Under the pieces are notes generated by a model. That model was not told the origin of the DNA, did not search any database, and saw nothing but the letters and a program-made list of their open reading frames with translations. From assembly GCA_002429115.1 (NCBI GenBank), contig DIYS01000090.1, positions 1 to 6,591 on the forward strand: a DNA stretch of 6,591 nt. The letters are read 5' to 3'. Source of the stretch: Saccharicrinis sp. UBA6048 (GTDB lineage: Bacteria > Bacteroidota > Bacteroidia > Bacteroidales > Marinilabiliaceae). Made by a program: the position numbers and the translations under genes. Of the stretch, positions 1 through 6,402 are shown one piece after another (positions within the stretch are counted from its first letter, which is position 1; each line of letters begins with the position of its first letter).

Positions 1-439
1 TCACTTTGATCGGCATCTCCAGCATGATCATTTGCTTTCTTATTTCTTTATTTTCAATCAATTCAAGCTTACCCGAGGTTTTCATGGACGTGTAGGTAAT
101 ATCCATTGGTGAAAAGTTCCTTAGATCCATATGCCATAAGAACAGAATATTTGCTAATGAATCTTTATTTGATAAGGTATCAGGTTTGTTTTCTAAGAAA
201 TAATCATAAGCATCCAGGTGACGATTGAATATACTGACCTCTCCATTAAAATACTCTAAATCCACCTTTAATTCGTCAACCATACTCGACAGGTACTCCT
301 GTTCTACACGTCTTTCCTGTTTGTAATCGCGATAGTTTTCTACGTTAAAAGCAATTATAATACTTATAAGAACAAGAAAGAACTGGATGCTGTATTCCAC
401 CCAGTTTAACTGTTTCAATGTGTTCAGGATGTTTTTCAT
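1..439 (-). CDS. DUF6090-like membrane protein, paralogue 1 (C-terminus beyond window)
   Basis: This is a partial gene: 146 codons run from the ATG at 439-437 to the left edge without a stop. The protein starts MKNILNTLKQLNWVEYS, has one hydrophobic helix at about residues 17-34, then a charged, probably helical stretch (about 35-70) containing QERRVEQEYL and SMVDEL. Residues 109-135 form a core identical to the two genes upstream. The other copies are 237 and 241 residues, so about 95 residues are missing here. After the core the last visible residues (EMPIKV) do not match the YHRFYQ/YHRYYE of its siblings. The architecture resembles the Bacteroidota family I know as DUF6090, recognised from memory; its biochemical function is unknown. 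The gene lies last in a same-strand array, 142 bases after its neighbour, with its own promoter candidate in that gap. Confidence 0.85.
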   Translation of the reverse strand, partial: MKNILNTLKQLNWVEYSIQFFLVLISIIIAFNVENYRDYKQERRVEQEYLSSMVDELKVDLEYFNGEVSIFNRHLDAYDYFLENKPDTLSNKDSLANILFLWHMDLRNFSPMDITYTSMKTSGKLELIENKEIRKQMIMLEMPIKV

Positions 440-513
440 TGGTATAAAATTTAATTGAATTTGCTATTGTTACTTCTGCCAGTTTTCGCTCGCTAAGCAA
501 TTGTATTTTGCCT

Positions 514-540
514 CAAAAATAAAAAAACTGCCTTTAACAA
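514..540 (-). promoter_or_regulatory. candidate Bacteroidota-type promoter for paralogue 1
   Basis: On the minus strand, bases 521-514 read TATTTTTG, a full match to the Bacteroidota -7 consensus TAnnTTTG. A TTG lies upstream at 540-538, with 16 bases between them, a little shorter than the usual spacing of about 19. It lies in the 142-base gap between paralogues 2 and 1 and would give a leader of roughly 65-70 bases. The -7 box sits in a T-rich run, so a chance match is quite possible. Confidence 0.3.
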
Positions 541-581
541 TTGAGCTATCAACTAAATCCCATTCCTATGTACTTCATTAT

Positions 582-1307
582 TTACTCGTCTGCCTCTTCT
601 CTATCAGATTCAAACAAGCTCAGTATTTTCCCTCTGCCCTCCAGCTCTTCATTGATCAAATCAATCAATTTAGTACAACCATCAATACCCCATTTATATA
701 TGCTCATTTGGGATTCTTCCTGTCTTTTTTCTCCTTCTAAAACTTGTAACAATTCCGGGTATTTAAAAACAAGTGTCTGGTTCGATGGGTCAGAGCTATA
801 AATACGACTCATCCTTTCAGGCATATTCATTGTCATTTGAGTATAATCACGCTCTTTTCGATATACTAATTGATAAAAACGGTGGTAAAGCACTATAATT
901 TGCTTTCTGATTTCCTTATTTTCAATCAATTCAAGCTTACCGGAAGTTTTCATGGACGTATAGGTGATATCCATTGGTGAGAAATTATTATCAATGGAGT
1001 ACATATTAAAGATGGTATGTACGATTGTATCATTGTATGCCAATGCTTCAGGTTTGTTATCCAACAAGTAGTCATAACACCCTATTTTATATTGACGACT
1101 AAAAACCTCACCTTCAAAGTATTTTAAATCTTCCTCCAATTCGTCAACCATACTCTCCAGGTACTCATGCTCAACGCGCCTTTCTTGTTTAAACTCCCGG
1201 TAGTTTTCCACATTAAAGGCGATGATGATACTAATTAGTACCAGGAAAAACTGAACGCTGTATTCCACCCAGTCTATTTGTTTTAGTTTGTTCAGGATAT
1301 TTTTCAT
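582..1307 (-). CDS. DUF6090-like membrane protein, paralogue 2
   Basis: Complete gene of 241 residues. The N-terminus MKNILNKLKQIDWVEYS leads into a single membrane helix at about 17-34 (FFLVLISIIIAFNVE), then a charged, probably coiled-coil segment (about 35-70). Residues 109-135 contain TYTSMKTSGKLELIENKEI, identical in all three paralogues. The C-terminal half ends in a second shared block (SIYKW, CTKLIDLINEELEGRG, LSLF). No signal peptidase site or enzymatic motif is visible, so I expect an anchored protein with a soluble helical domain; its role is unknown. The start is fixed by alignment with its siblings, which share MKNIL. It follows paralogue 3 by 67 bases with no promoter-like box between them, so the two are probably co-transcribed. 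Assignment to DUF6090 is from memory of the family pattern. Confidence 0.88.
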   Translation of the reverse strand: MKNILNKLKQIDWVEYSVQFFLVLISIIIAFNVENYREFKQERRVEHEYLESMVDELEEDLKYFEGEVFSRQYKIGCYDYLLDNKPEALAYNDTIVHTIFNMYSIDNNFSPMDITYTSMKTSGKLELIENKEIRKQIIVLYHRFYQLVYRKERDYTQMTMNMPERMSRIYSSDPSNQTLVFKYPELLQVLEGEKRQEESQMSIYKWGIDGCTKLIDLINEELEGRGKILSLFESDREEADE

Positions 1308-1374
1308 TGAAATATATTTGCCGTTGATTATTTACGTAGATTACACAATTCTAATTACTTACTATTACTTTAAT

Positions 1375-2088
1375 TTACCCTTCGCTATCAGCTACAAACA
1401 AGCTCAACGCGTTACCTCTGCCTTCCAGCTCTTTATTAATAAGCTCAATCAGTTCATTACATGTATTCACTGCAAATTTGTAGATGGATAACTTTGATTC
1501 GTTAAATTGTTGTTCACCTCTAAAATAGTGGATCATCTCAGGGTATTTAACTTTATAGAGCTGCCCAGCAGGATCATACTGAAGATATTTTGAGAGATAT
1601 GAATGATCCTTACTCCGATTGTTATATTCAAGTTCACTCCTGTAAATATGCTCGTAATAGCGATGGTAAAGCATGATGATATGCTTTCGGATCTCCTTGT
1701 TTTCAATGAGTTCCAGCTTACCGGAAGTTTTCATCGACGTATAGGTGATGTCCATAGGTGAGAAGATTCGTGATGGATGGTAAAATTCATAAATAACATG
1801 AACCACAGAATCATTAACTGGTATGCTTTGGGGGTGATCTGCCAGTAGCTTGTCGTATACTTTAATATTATACTCGCTATTATTAACTTCAGCTTCAAAG
1901 TATGACAAATCGACCTTTATTTCGTCAACCATACTTTCCAGATACTCTCGTTCGACGCGCCTCTCCTGCTGATAATCACGGAAGTTTTCAACATTAAAAG
2001 CCACCATGATACTTATTAGCACCAGGAAAAACTGAATACTATACTCCACCCAGTTTAATTGTCTTAGTTCGTTCAGGATGTTTTTCAT
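1375..2088 (-). CDS. DUF6090-like membrane protein, paralogue 3 (first of the array)
   Basis: Complete gene of 237 residues and the promoter-proximal member of the minus-strand array. It has the same plan as its siblings: MKNILNELRQLNWVEYS, a membrane helix at about 17-34, the charged segment QERRVEREYLESMVDE, the invariant core at 109-135, then YHRYYEHIYR and a C-terminal block with SIYKF, CNELIELINKELEGRG and LSLF. Between these blocks (about 68-108 and 145-190) it differs strongly from paralogue 2, so the duplication is not recent. Its start faces away from the PurF-like gene across a 334-base gap. I found no convincing promoter for it there. The function is unknown; the family recognition as DUF6090 is from memory. 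Confidence 0.88.
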   Translation of the reverse strand: MKNILNELRQLNWVEYSIQFFLVLISIMVAFNVENFRDYQQERRVEREYLESMVDEIKVDLSYFEAEVNNSEYNIKVYDKLLADHPQSIPVNDSVVHVIYEFYHPSRIFSPMDITYTSMKTSGKLELIENKEIRKHIIMLYHRYYEHIYRSELEYNNRSKDHSYLSKYLQYDPAGQLYKVKYPEMIHYFRGEQQFNESKLSIYKFAVNTCNELIELINKELEGRGNALSLFVADSEG

Positions 2089-2422
2089 TGATCTTGGTTA
2101 ATTGTTTTATATGTCTTAGGATGATTAAGCTTATCATTACTTATTCAACCTTTAAAAATACAAAATTGGCTATAATCTGTTTTTATGAAAAAAAATAATT
2201 CCTGATTTTAAACAATTAGCTCAATTACATACAGACCAAATGGTCGCTTCTGTATTCACTTGACTACAGCTAAGCACCACGCAAATACTATCATAATATT
2301 CAGATCAAAACATTTAGAACGAAAACAAATTAAATATGTCATGCATTCATACTCCTCAACCTACAGCGGAAATATTTAAATTAGCCTGCTTAGTAACTCA
2401 ATCTCAAAAATAATTATACACA
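2089..2422. other. divergent intergenic region between the paralogue array and the PurF-like gene
   Basis: This 334-base AT-rich stretch must carry the promoters for both diverging units. I see no open reading frame with support and no good TTG/TAnnTTTG pair on either strand. The only clear symmetrical element is the dyad at 2234-2245, listed separately. An in-frame TAA at 2411-2413 shows that the PurF-like gene cannot start upstream of 2423. Confidence 0.6.
2234..2245. promoter_or_regulatory. operator-like dyad GACCA-AA-TGGTC
   Basis: Two perfect 5-base arms (GACCA at 2234-2238 and TGGTC at 2241-2245) surround a 2-base spacer near the middle of the divergent region. The form is similar to operators of some TetR-type repressors, which often read as GACC/GGTC dyads. 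No regulator gene is present in the window, so this is a pattern match only and could be chance. Confidence 0.25.
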
Positions 2423-3829
2423 ATGAGTGGATTTTTTGGCAGTATCTCGAAAAAAGACTGCGTAACCGATGTTTTCTACGGAACGGATTATCATTCTCAC
2501 CTGGGCACCAAACGTGCAGGATTAGCGTTCTTCAATCCTAAAATAGGTTTTCAACGCGCTATTCACAGCCTGGAAGATGGCTATTTCAGAAATAAATTTG
2601 AGTCTGATATTGAAGAATTTGAAGGCAACAGCGGTATTGGTGTTATTTCTGATACCGAAGCACAGCCGATTATTGTAACATCTAATTTAGGGCGATTCGC
2701 TGTTGCTACCGTATCAAAGATCGTTAATATCGACGAGCTGGAAGAGCGATTCATCAAGCAACATCGTACCTTCTCCGAAACCAGTCAGAACAGCATTAAC
2801 CCAACCGAGTTGGTGGCCATGCTGATTGCTGAGGGAAAAACGTTTAAAGAAGGTATTGAGAATGTTTACAACAGCATTAAGGGATCGTGCTCCATGCTGA
2901 TCTTAACCGAAGATGGTTTGCTGGCTGCCAGAGATAAACTGGGTCGTACACCAATTATCCTGGGTAAAAAAGAAGGGGCTTATGCGGCGTCGTTCGAAAC
3001 ATGTGCCTTCTCTAACCTGGATTATGAAATTGAGAAATACCTGGGGCCGGGCGAAATTGTAAAAATAACCAGCGAGGGTTATGAGCAATTGCGCGAGCCT
3101 AATAAGAAGATGCAGGTTTGTTCGTTCCTTTGGGTATACTACGGATATCCACCATCGTTCTATGAGGGTATCAATGTGGACGAAAGCCGCTACCGCTGTG
3201 GTGCTGCATTGGCCAAAAGAAATGGTACCGACGCCGATTTCTGTGCCGGTATTCCTGACTCAGGTGTAGGTCACGCCATGGGTTACAGCCATGCCACTGG
3301 TGTGCCATTAAAGCGACCTTACTCGAAATACACACCTACATGGCCACGAAGCTTTATGCCTCAGAGCCAGAAAACACGTGATCTTGTAGCTAAGATGAAA
3401 CTCTTACCTAACAAAGCACTGATCGAAGGTGGTCGTGGTATCTTCCTCGATGACTCTATTGTACGAGGCACACAGTTAAAAGATAACGTACAGGATTTGC
3501 ATAAAGCCGGTATCAAAGAAGTACATGTGCGCATTGCCTGTCCGCCACTGACTTACCCATGTGAGTTCCTTAACTTCAGCCGCTCGCGCTCCAATATGGA
3601 TCTGGCCACTATTAAAGCTGCCTGCAAGCTCGAAGGTCGTGAGGATGTGGATATGAAAGAATACTCTGACTGCGATTCAGAAAAGTATAAAGCCATGGTG
3701 GAAGAGATCCGCAAAACATTGGATCTGACCTCACTTAAATTCCAGCGACTGGATGACCTGGTGGAAGCCATTGGCCTGCCTAAAGAAAAACTCTGTACAC
3801 ACTGTTGGGATGGATCAAGCCATTTTTAA
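2423..3829 (+). CDS. amidophosphoribosyltransferase-like (PurF family) protein with degenerate glutaminase domain
   Basis: The 468-residue protein has the PurF layout: an N-terminal class II glutamine amidotransferase domain (about 1-220) and a type I phosphoribosyltransferase domain (about 225-468). PurF makes phosphoribosylamine from PRPP and glutamine in the first step of purine synthesis. The PRPP loop FLDDSIVRGTQ (351-361) and IPDSGVG (277-283) are intact. Cys233, Cys383/Cys390 and the Cys458-x-x-Cys461 pair match the places where Bacillus-type PurF binds a 4Fe-4S cluster. The protein begins MSGFFGS, so the normal nucleophile Cys at position 2 is Ser. The usual HVRY-type glutamine site reads GVISDT (73-78), and the NG/SDTE motifs read SNLG (87-90) and NPTE (126-129). 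The start is certain: an in-frame TAA lies 9 bases upstream. Bacteroides has a similar protein starting MGGFFGT (from memory). It may use free ammonia or have another role. A strong terminator follows 19 bases after the stop. I give no symbol because authentic PurF activity is doubtful. Confidence 0.9.
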   Translation: MSGFFGSISKKDCVTDVFYGTDYHSHLGTKRAGLAFFNPKIGFQRAIHSLEDGYFRNKFESDIEEFEGNSGIGVISDTEAQPIIVTSNLGRFAVATVSKIVNIDELEERFIKQHRTFSETSQNSINPTELVAMLIAEGKTFKEGIENVYNSIKGSCSMLILTEDGLLAARDKLGRTPIILGKKEGAYAASFETCAFSNLDYEIEKYLGPGEIVKITSEGYEQLREPNKKMQVCSFLWVYYGYPPSFYEGINVDESRYRCGAALAKRNGTDADFCAGIPDSGVGHAMGYSHATGVPLKRPYSKYTPTWPRSFMPQSQKTRDLVAKMKLLPNKALIEGGRGIFLDDSIVRGTQLKDNVQDLHKAGIKEVHVRIACPPLTYPCEFLNFSRSRSNMDLATIKAACKLEGREDVDMKEYSDCDSEKYKAMVEEIRKTLDLTSLKFQRLDDLVEAIGLPKEKLCTHCWDGSSHF

Positions 3830-3848
3830 TAGTAAACAGTATTATTAT

Positions 3849-3878
3849 AAAGAGCCGGCAATGCCGGCTCTTTTGTTT
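3849..3878 (+). terminator. intrinsic terminator of the PurF-like gene
   Basis: A perfect 11-base-pair GC-rich stem (3849-3859 pairing with 3863-3873, core GAGCCGGC/GCCGGCTC) with a 3-base loop AAT is followed by a T-rich tail. It lies 19 bases after the stop codon. The A-run before the stem could let it work on the minus strand too. Confidence 0.92.
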
Positions 3879-3886
3879 ACCATGGA

Positions 3887-3981
3887 GTATAAGAAGGACG
3901 CTAAGGTTTATTCTGCATATCCAGTTTGCTGGCGCGAACTTGTAATTCGTGTCGAAAAGTATAGACAGTATAGCTTGTAAA
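3887..3981 (+). repeat. dispersed hairpin repeat, copy A
   Basis: This stretch recurs at 4126-4222. The core (3921-3951) matches the other copy at 28 of 31 bases by hand count, and the last 16 bases (CAGTATAGCTTGTAAA) are identical. Inside are two small stem-loops: CCAG-TTTG-CTGG, and CGCGAACT/AATTCGTG around a TGT loop. This REP-like layout is familiar from Bacteroidota intergenic regions. No reading frame is supported here. Confidence 0.75.
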
Positions 3982-4002
3982 GCTGCGCTAGCAGATGCAA
4001 TA

Positions 4003-4060
4003 TTTAACCCTCTGTATCTCCCTTAAAAAGGGAGATATAATAGTATGATTTACATTTCGC
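4003..4060 (+). repeat. palindromic repeat, single unit (related to 6403-6507)
   Basis: The unit starts TTTAACCCTCT and holds a perfect 10-base-pair stem (TATCTCCCTT at 4015-4024, AAGGGAGATA at 4028-4037, loop AAA), then AATAGTATG and CATTTCGC. The order CCCTCT, AATCTCCC-type stem, AATAGT, CAT-TCGC recurs at 6403-6460, so it is a dispersed element rather than a terminator; no T-run follows. It sits between the two copies of the hairpin repeat. Confidence 0.7.
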
Positions 4061-4125
4061 TTAAAGGCAACCCTAATTAATACGATCTCATAAATTATTT
4101 CCTACAGATCTTATTTTAACCGCAG

Positions 4126-4222
4126 AGTAAAAAAAGAACGCTGAGTGTGCATACTGTAAATCCAGCTCGCTGGCGCGAATTTGTAATTCGTGAGGAATAA
4201 TATTATCAGTATAGCTTGTAAA
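4126..4222 (+). repeat. dispersed hairpin repeat, copy B
   Basis: Second copy of the repeat at 3887-3981, in the same orientation, about 240 bases downstream. It contains CCAGC-TC-GCTGG (5-base-pair stem) and CGCGAATT-TGT-AATTCGTG (8 pairs with one wobble). Two of the three core differences from copy A are in the CCAG loop/stem and here improve pairing. The left part (CCGCAGAG...GAACGCTGAG) also resembles a widespread bacterial intergenic repeat, from memory. Confidence 0.75.
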
Positions 4223-4255
4223 CCAACAGTCATACCAATTTTATTTTAAAATTAA

Positions 4256-4284
4256 TTGTAATTGATTTGAAAATAGTAACTTTC
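4256..4284 (+). promoter_or_regulatory. weak promoter candidate for the alcohol dehydrogenase
   Basis: TTG at 4256-4258 is followed after 18 bases by TAACTTTC (4277-4284), one base off the Bacteroidota -7 consensus TAnnTTTG. It would leave a leader of about 130 bases. The rest of 4223-4421 shows only a 6-base inverted repeat (GAGCAT/ATGCTC at 4342-4347 and 4363-4368) and no gene. Confidence 0.25.
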
Positions 4285-4421
4285 GACTATTCACTTCATT
4301 TGTTCAAATTGGCCTTAATGGATTGCTGCCTGACCTTTATGGAGCATAGATTCGACACTCAAATGCTCAATTTTGTAATGCGAGATAAACAACAGATTAT
4401 TAATCATTAAAACGAAGAGCT

Positions 4422-5540
4422 ATGAATATTTCGAGATTTTACATGCCGCCACTGGCGTTAATGGGACCGGGATCGTTAAAAGATGCAGTGAAAGAAATTG
4501 TGACAATTGGCTTTAAAAAAGTTTTGATTGTAACAGATGCTGATTTAGTTAAAATAAAACTGGTTGATCGCTTAACTGATTTGCTGGACGAAAATAAAAT
4601 AGAGTGTGTTATATACGATGGCGTTCATCCTAACCCTACGGTTAACGATGTGAATGAAGGCTTGCAGGTATTGCATGAAAATGCCTGTGATCTGATTATA
4701 TCCTTTGGTGGCGGATCACCGCATGACGCGGCAAAAGGCATTGCCTTACTGGCAACCAATGGTGGTGATATTCGCGATTACGAGGGCTTAAACAAGTCGG
4801 CGCAACCACAATTTCCATTAATCTGTGTTAATACAACTGCCGGAACCGCCAGTGAGATGACCATTTTCTCAATCATTACCGACGAAGAGCGTCATGTGAA
4901 AATGGCATTGGTGGATCAGCATTTTACACCACTTATGGGTGTTAATGATCCGGAACTAATGGCGGCCATGCCAAAATCGTTGACAGCAGCAACTGGTATG
5001 GATGCGCTTACGCATGCCGTTGAGGCCTATGTTTCAACAGCGGCCACACCAATTACCGATGCCTGTGCTTTGAAAGCCATTGAGCTAATTGCCAACTACC
5101 TGAAGCGGGCGGTTGACGATGGTAATGACATGGAAGCGCGTGATATGATGTCGTATGCCGAGTTTATGGCTGGTATGGCCTTTAACAATGCCTCTCTGGG
5201 CTATGTGCATGCCATGGCGCACCAGCTTGGAGGTATGTACGACTTGCCTCACGGTGTATGTAATGCCATTCTTTTACCGCACGTTCAGGCCTATAACTCC
5301 ACCGAGGCCAATGATCGACTGAAAGACATCGCGAAGGCTATGGGACAGGACGATGCGATCAAGGCCATACAGCAATTGTCAGAGTCTATCGGTATTCCTG
5401 CCGGACTGGAGCAATTAGGTGTGAAAGAGGAAGATTTCACTACTCTGGCCACCAATGCACTCAACGATGCTTGTAGTGCCACCAATCCGGTGCAGGGCTC
5501 CATCGATGATGTAATTGGTATCTATAGGCAGGCGATGTAA
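4422..5540 (+). CDS. iron-containing (type III) alcohol dehydrogenase, AdhB-like
   Basis: The 372-residue protein is a full-length group III dehydrogenase that interconverts short-chain alcohols and aldehydes with NAD(H) in the cytoplasm. The N-terminal dinucleotide domain has Asp39 in VTDADL (a position linked to NAD preference in this family), GGGSPHD (96-102) and NTTAGTASEMT (137-147). The C-terminal helical domain keeps the metal ligands Asp194 and His198 (MDALTHA), His263 and His277 (LPHGVCNA), plus the catalytic-site His267. Many stretches (TAATGMDALTHA, AFNNASLGYVHAMAHQLGG) match Zymomonas mobilis AdhB as I remember it, and length is close to its 383. Ethanol or a similar fermentation alcohol is the likely substrate, though FucO/YiaY-type activities cannot be excluded. 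The start gives the usual family N-terminus (FYMPP...MGPGSL), with GAAGAG just upstream. It stands alone, between a repeat-rich gap and a terminator. Confidence 0.95.
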   Translation: MNISRFYMPPLALMGPGSLKDAVKEIVTIGFKKVLIVTDADLVKIKLVDRLTDLLDENKIECVIYDGVHPNPTVNDVNEGLQVLHENACDLIISFGGGSPHDAAKGIALLATNGGDIRDYEGLNKSAQPQFPLICVNTTAGTASEMTIFSIITDEERHVKMALVDQHFTPLMGVNDPELMAAMPKSLTAATGMDALTHAVEAYVSTAATPITDACALKAIELIANYLKRAVDDGNDMEARDMMSYAEFMAGMAFNNASLGYVHAMAHQLGGMYDLPHGVCNAILLPHVQAYNSTEANDRLKDIAKAMGQDDAIKAIQQLSESIGIPAGLEQLGVKEEDFTTLATNALNDACSATNPVQGSIDDVIGIYRQAM

Positions 5541-5578
5541 AACACCTATTTTTAATTGATAACATTGCAAATGTAATT

Positions 5579-5614
5579 AGAGAGAGTCTGTAGGCGGGCT
5601 CTCTCTATTGCTTT
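5579..5614 (+). terminator. probable terminator of the alcohol dehydrogenase
   Basis: AGAGAGAG (5579-5586) pairs with CTCTCTCT (5599-5606), with four more pairs including wobbles inside and a small loop. It begins 38 bases after the stop codon. The tail (ATTGCTTTA) is poor in T, so termination may be modest. Confidence 0.6.
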
Positions 5615-5660
5615 ATGCCTTGCGTTTGGCATTAACAGGGTTAACATCAAGGTTTTGTAT

Positions 5661-5682
5661 TAAAAAAAAGAGCCGACAGTTG
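5661..5682. other. apparent half of a terminator hairpin beside the IS end
   Basis: Eight A residues (5662-5669) run into GAGCCGACAGTTG, which has the form of the left arm of a bidirectional terminator (compare AAAGAGCCGGC in the stem at 3849-3859). The matching right arm, TGTCGGCTC plus a T-run, is not found in the window. The IS left end starts directly after it, so the insertion may have split the hairpin. Confidence 0.4.
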
Positions 5683-5699
5683 GAGGCCACTGAAAAAGT

Positions 5700-5774
5700 C
5701 TCTTAAGTAATAAAAGCAGTAAAAGGAAGATTCAATTCTCTTTTTACTGCTTTCTTTGTATTAGTACTTAAGAG
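5700..5774. repeat. long imperfect palindrome upstream of the transposase
   Basis: The outer arms CTCTTAAGTA (5700-5709) and TACTTAAGAG (5765-5774) are perfect inverted copies. Nested inside, AAAGCAGTAAAA (5713-5724) pairs with TTTTACTGCTTT (5742-5753). The structure ends 6 bases before the transposase ATG. Such hairpins inside an IS end can block transcription reading in from outside or hide the start site in such transcripts; that role is inferred. Confidence 0.7.
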
Positions 5775-5780
5775 CATTCA

Positions 5781-6398
5781 ATGTTAGAACAGCAACAAAA
5801 ACTTGTTTTTAGTTCCTACTCGGAACTCTACGCGCTTATTATTCCCAAAGACAACATACTTCGTCGTATTCATGAGTTAATTGATTTTAGTTTTATATAC
5901 GATGAGCTATCGTCAAAATATTGTCATGATAATGGGCGGACAGCCGAAAGTCCCATAAGATTATTCAAGTATCTTCTGTTGAAAGTGATCTACAATGTAT
6001 CTGATGTCGATGTAGTAGAACGTTCGCGTGTTGATATGTCTTTCAAATTTTTTTTAGGTATGACCCCAGAGGATGATGTGATTAATCCAAGTACCTTAAC
6101 AAAATTTCGCCGGTTAAGATTAAAAGATACCGACTTATTAAACTTGTTAATAGGAAAGACTGTAGCCATTGCTATCGATAAAGGAATTATCAAGTCCAAG
6201 TCTATCATCGTTGATGCCACCCATACCAAGAGTAGGTCCAACCCCTTGTCGCCATTGGAAGTATTAAAGGAAAGAGCCAAGTTGCTTCGAAAGATGGCTT
6301 ACAGTGTCGATGACGATATCAAAGAGCAGTTACCTCAAAAGCATATCGGTGATAACCTGGAGCAAGAGTTAAGCTACTGCTCAGAGCTCATTGATTGA
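5781..6398 (+). pseudogene. truncated IS1182-like transposase (N-terminal part)
   Basis: These 205 codons encode the N-terminal half of a DDE transposase. Residues about 20-110 have the DUF772-type helical DNA-binding pattern (SPIRLFKYLLLKVIYNVSD, FFLGMTPEDDVINPSTLTKFRR). Asp145 in IIVDATHTKSRSN is the expected first catalytic acid. Family members are usually about 450 residues or more, so the second Asp, the Glu and the C-terminus are missing. The frame closes with TGA at 6396-6398, just as repeat-like sequence begins, and no continuation is seen in any frame to 6591. The start has family-like length ahead of the conserved region and follows the IS hairpin by 6 bases. The product should be inactive for transposition, though it might still bind DNA. 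Confidence 0.85.
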
Positions 6399-6402
6399 TT
6401 AA

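Larger units (their letters stand above)
5683..6398 (+). mobile_element. truncated insertion sequence, IS1182-like, left part only
   Basis: The left boundary is placed near GAGGCCACTGAAAAAGTC (5683-5700), a terminal sequence of a type I associate with such elements in Bacteroidota. A long hairpin and the 5' part of a transposase gene follow. No inverted copy of this end is found in the rest of the window, and coding homology stops at about 6395. The right part is therefore deleted or displaced. The exact left base is uncertain by several positions. Confidence 0.65.

Noticed and set aside
501..801. Short plus-strand frames opposite paralogue 2 (and a similar one at 1288-1491).
   Set aside because: They lie antisense to the conserved minus-strand genes and translate to low-complexity Ser/Phe/Leu-rich sequence.
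3753..3980. A 75-codon plus-strand frame overlapping the end of the PurF-like gene.
   Set aside because: It runs through the end of the PurF-like gene, the strong terminator and a dispersed repeat, and its translation has no family-like pattern.
4003..4060. The 10-base-pair hairpin as a transcription terminator.
   Set aside because: No T-run follows on either side in the right place, and the same unit appears at 6403-6507, which fits a dispersed repeat better.
3887..4222. Possible CRISPR array because of the direct repeats.
   Set aside because: There are only two copies, spaced far apart and imperfect, with a different repeat between them and no cas genes nearby.
4342..4368. Inverted repeat GAGCAT/ATGCTC upstream of the alcohol dehydrogenase as an operator or riboswitch.
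   Set aside because: Only six pairs around a 15-base loop, with no supporting conserved motif; chance is likely in AT-rich DNA.
5615..5632. ATGCC/GGCAT hairpin after the dehydrogenase terminator.
   Set aside because: Only five pairs with an 8-base loop and no T-tail; too weak to call.
5990..6280. A 96-codon minus-strand frame inside the transposase remnant.
   Set aside because: It is a shadow of the transposase frame, with no start-site context or recognisable protein pattern.
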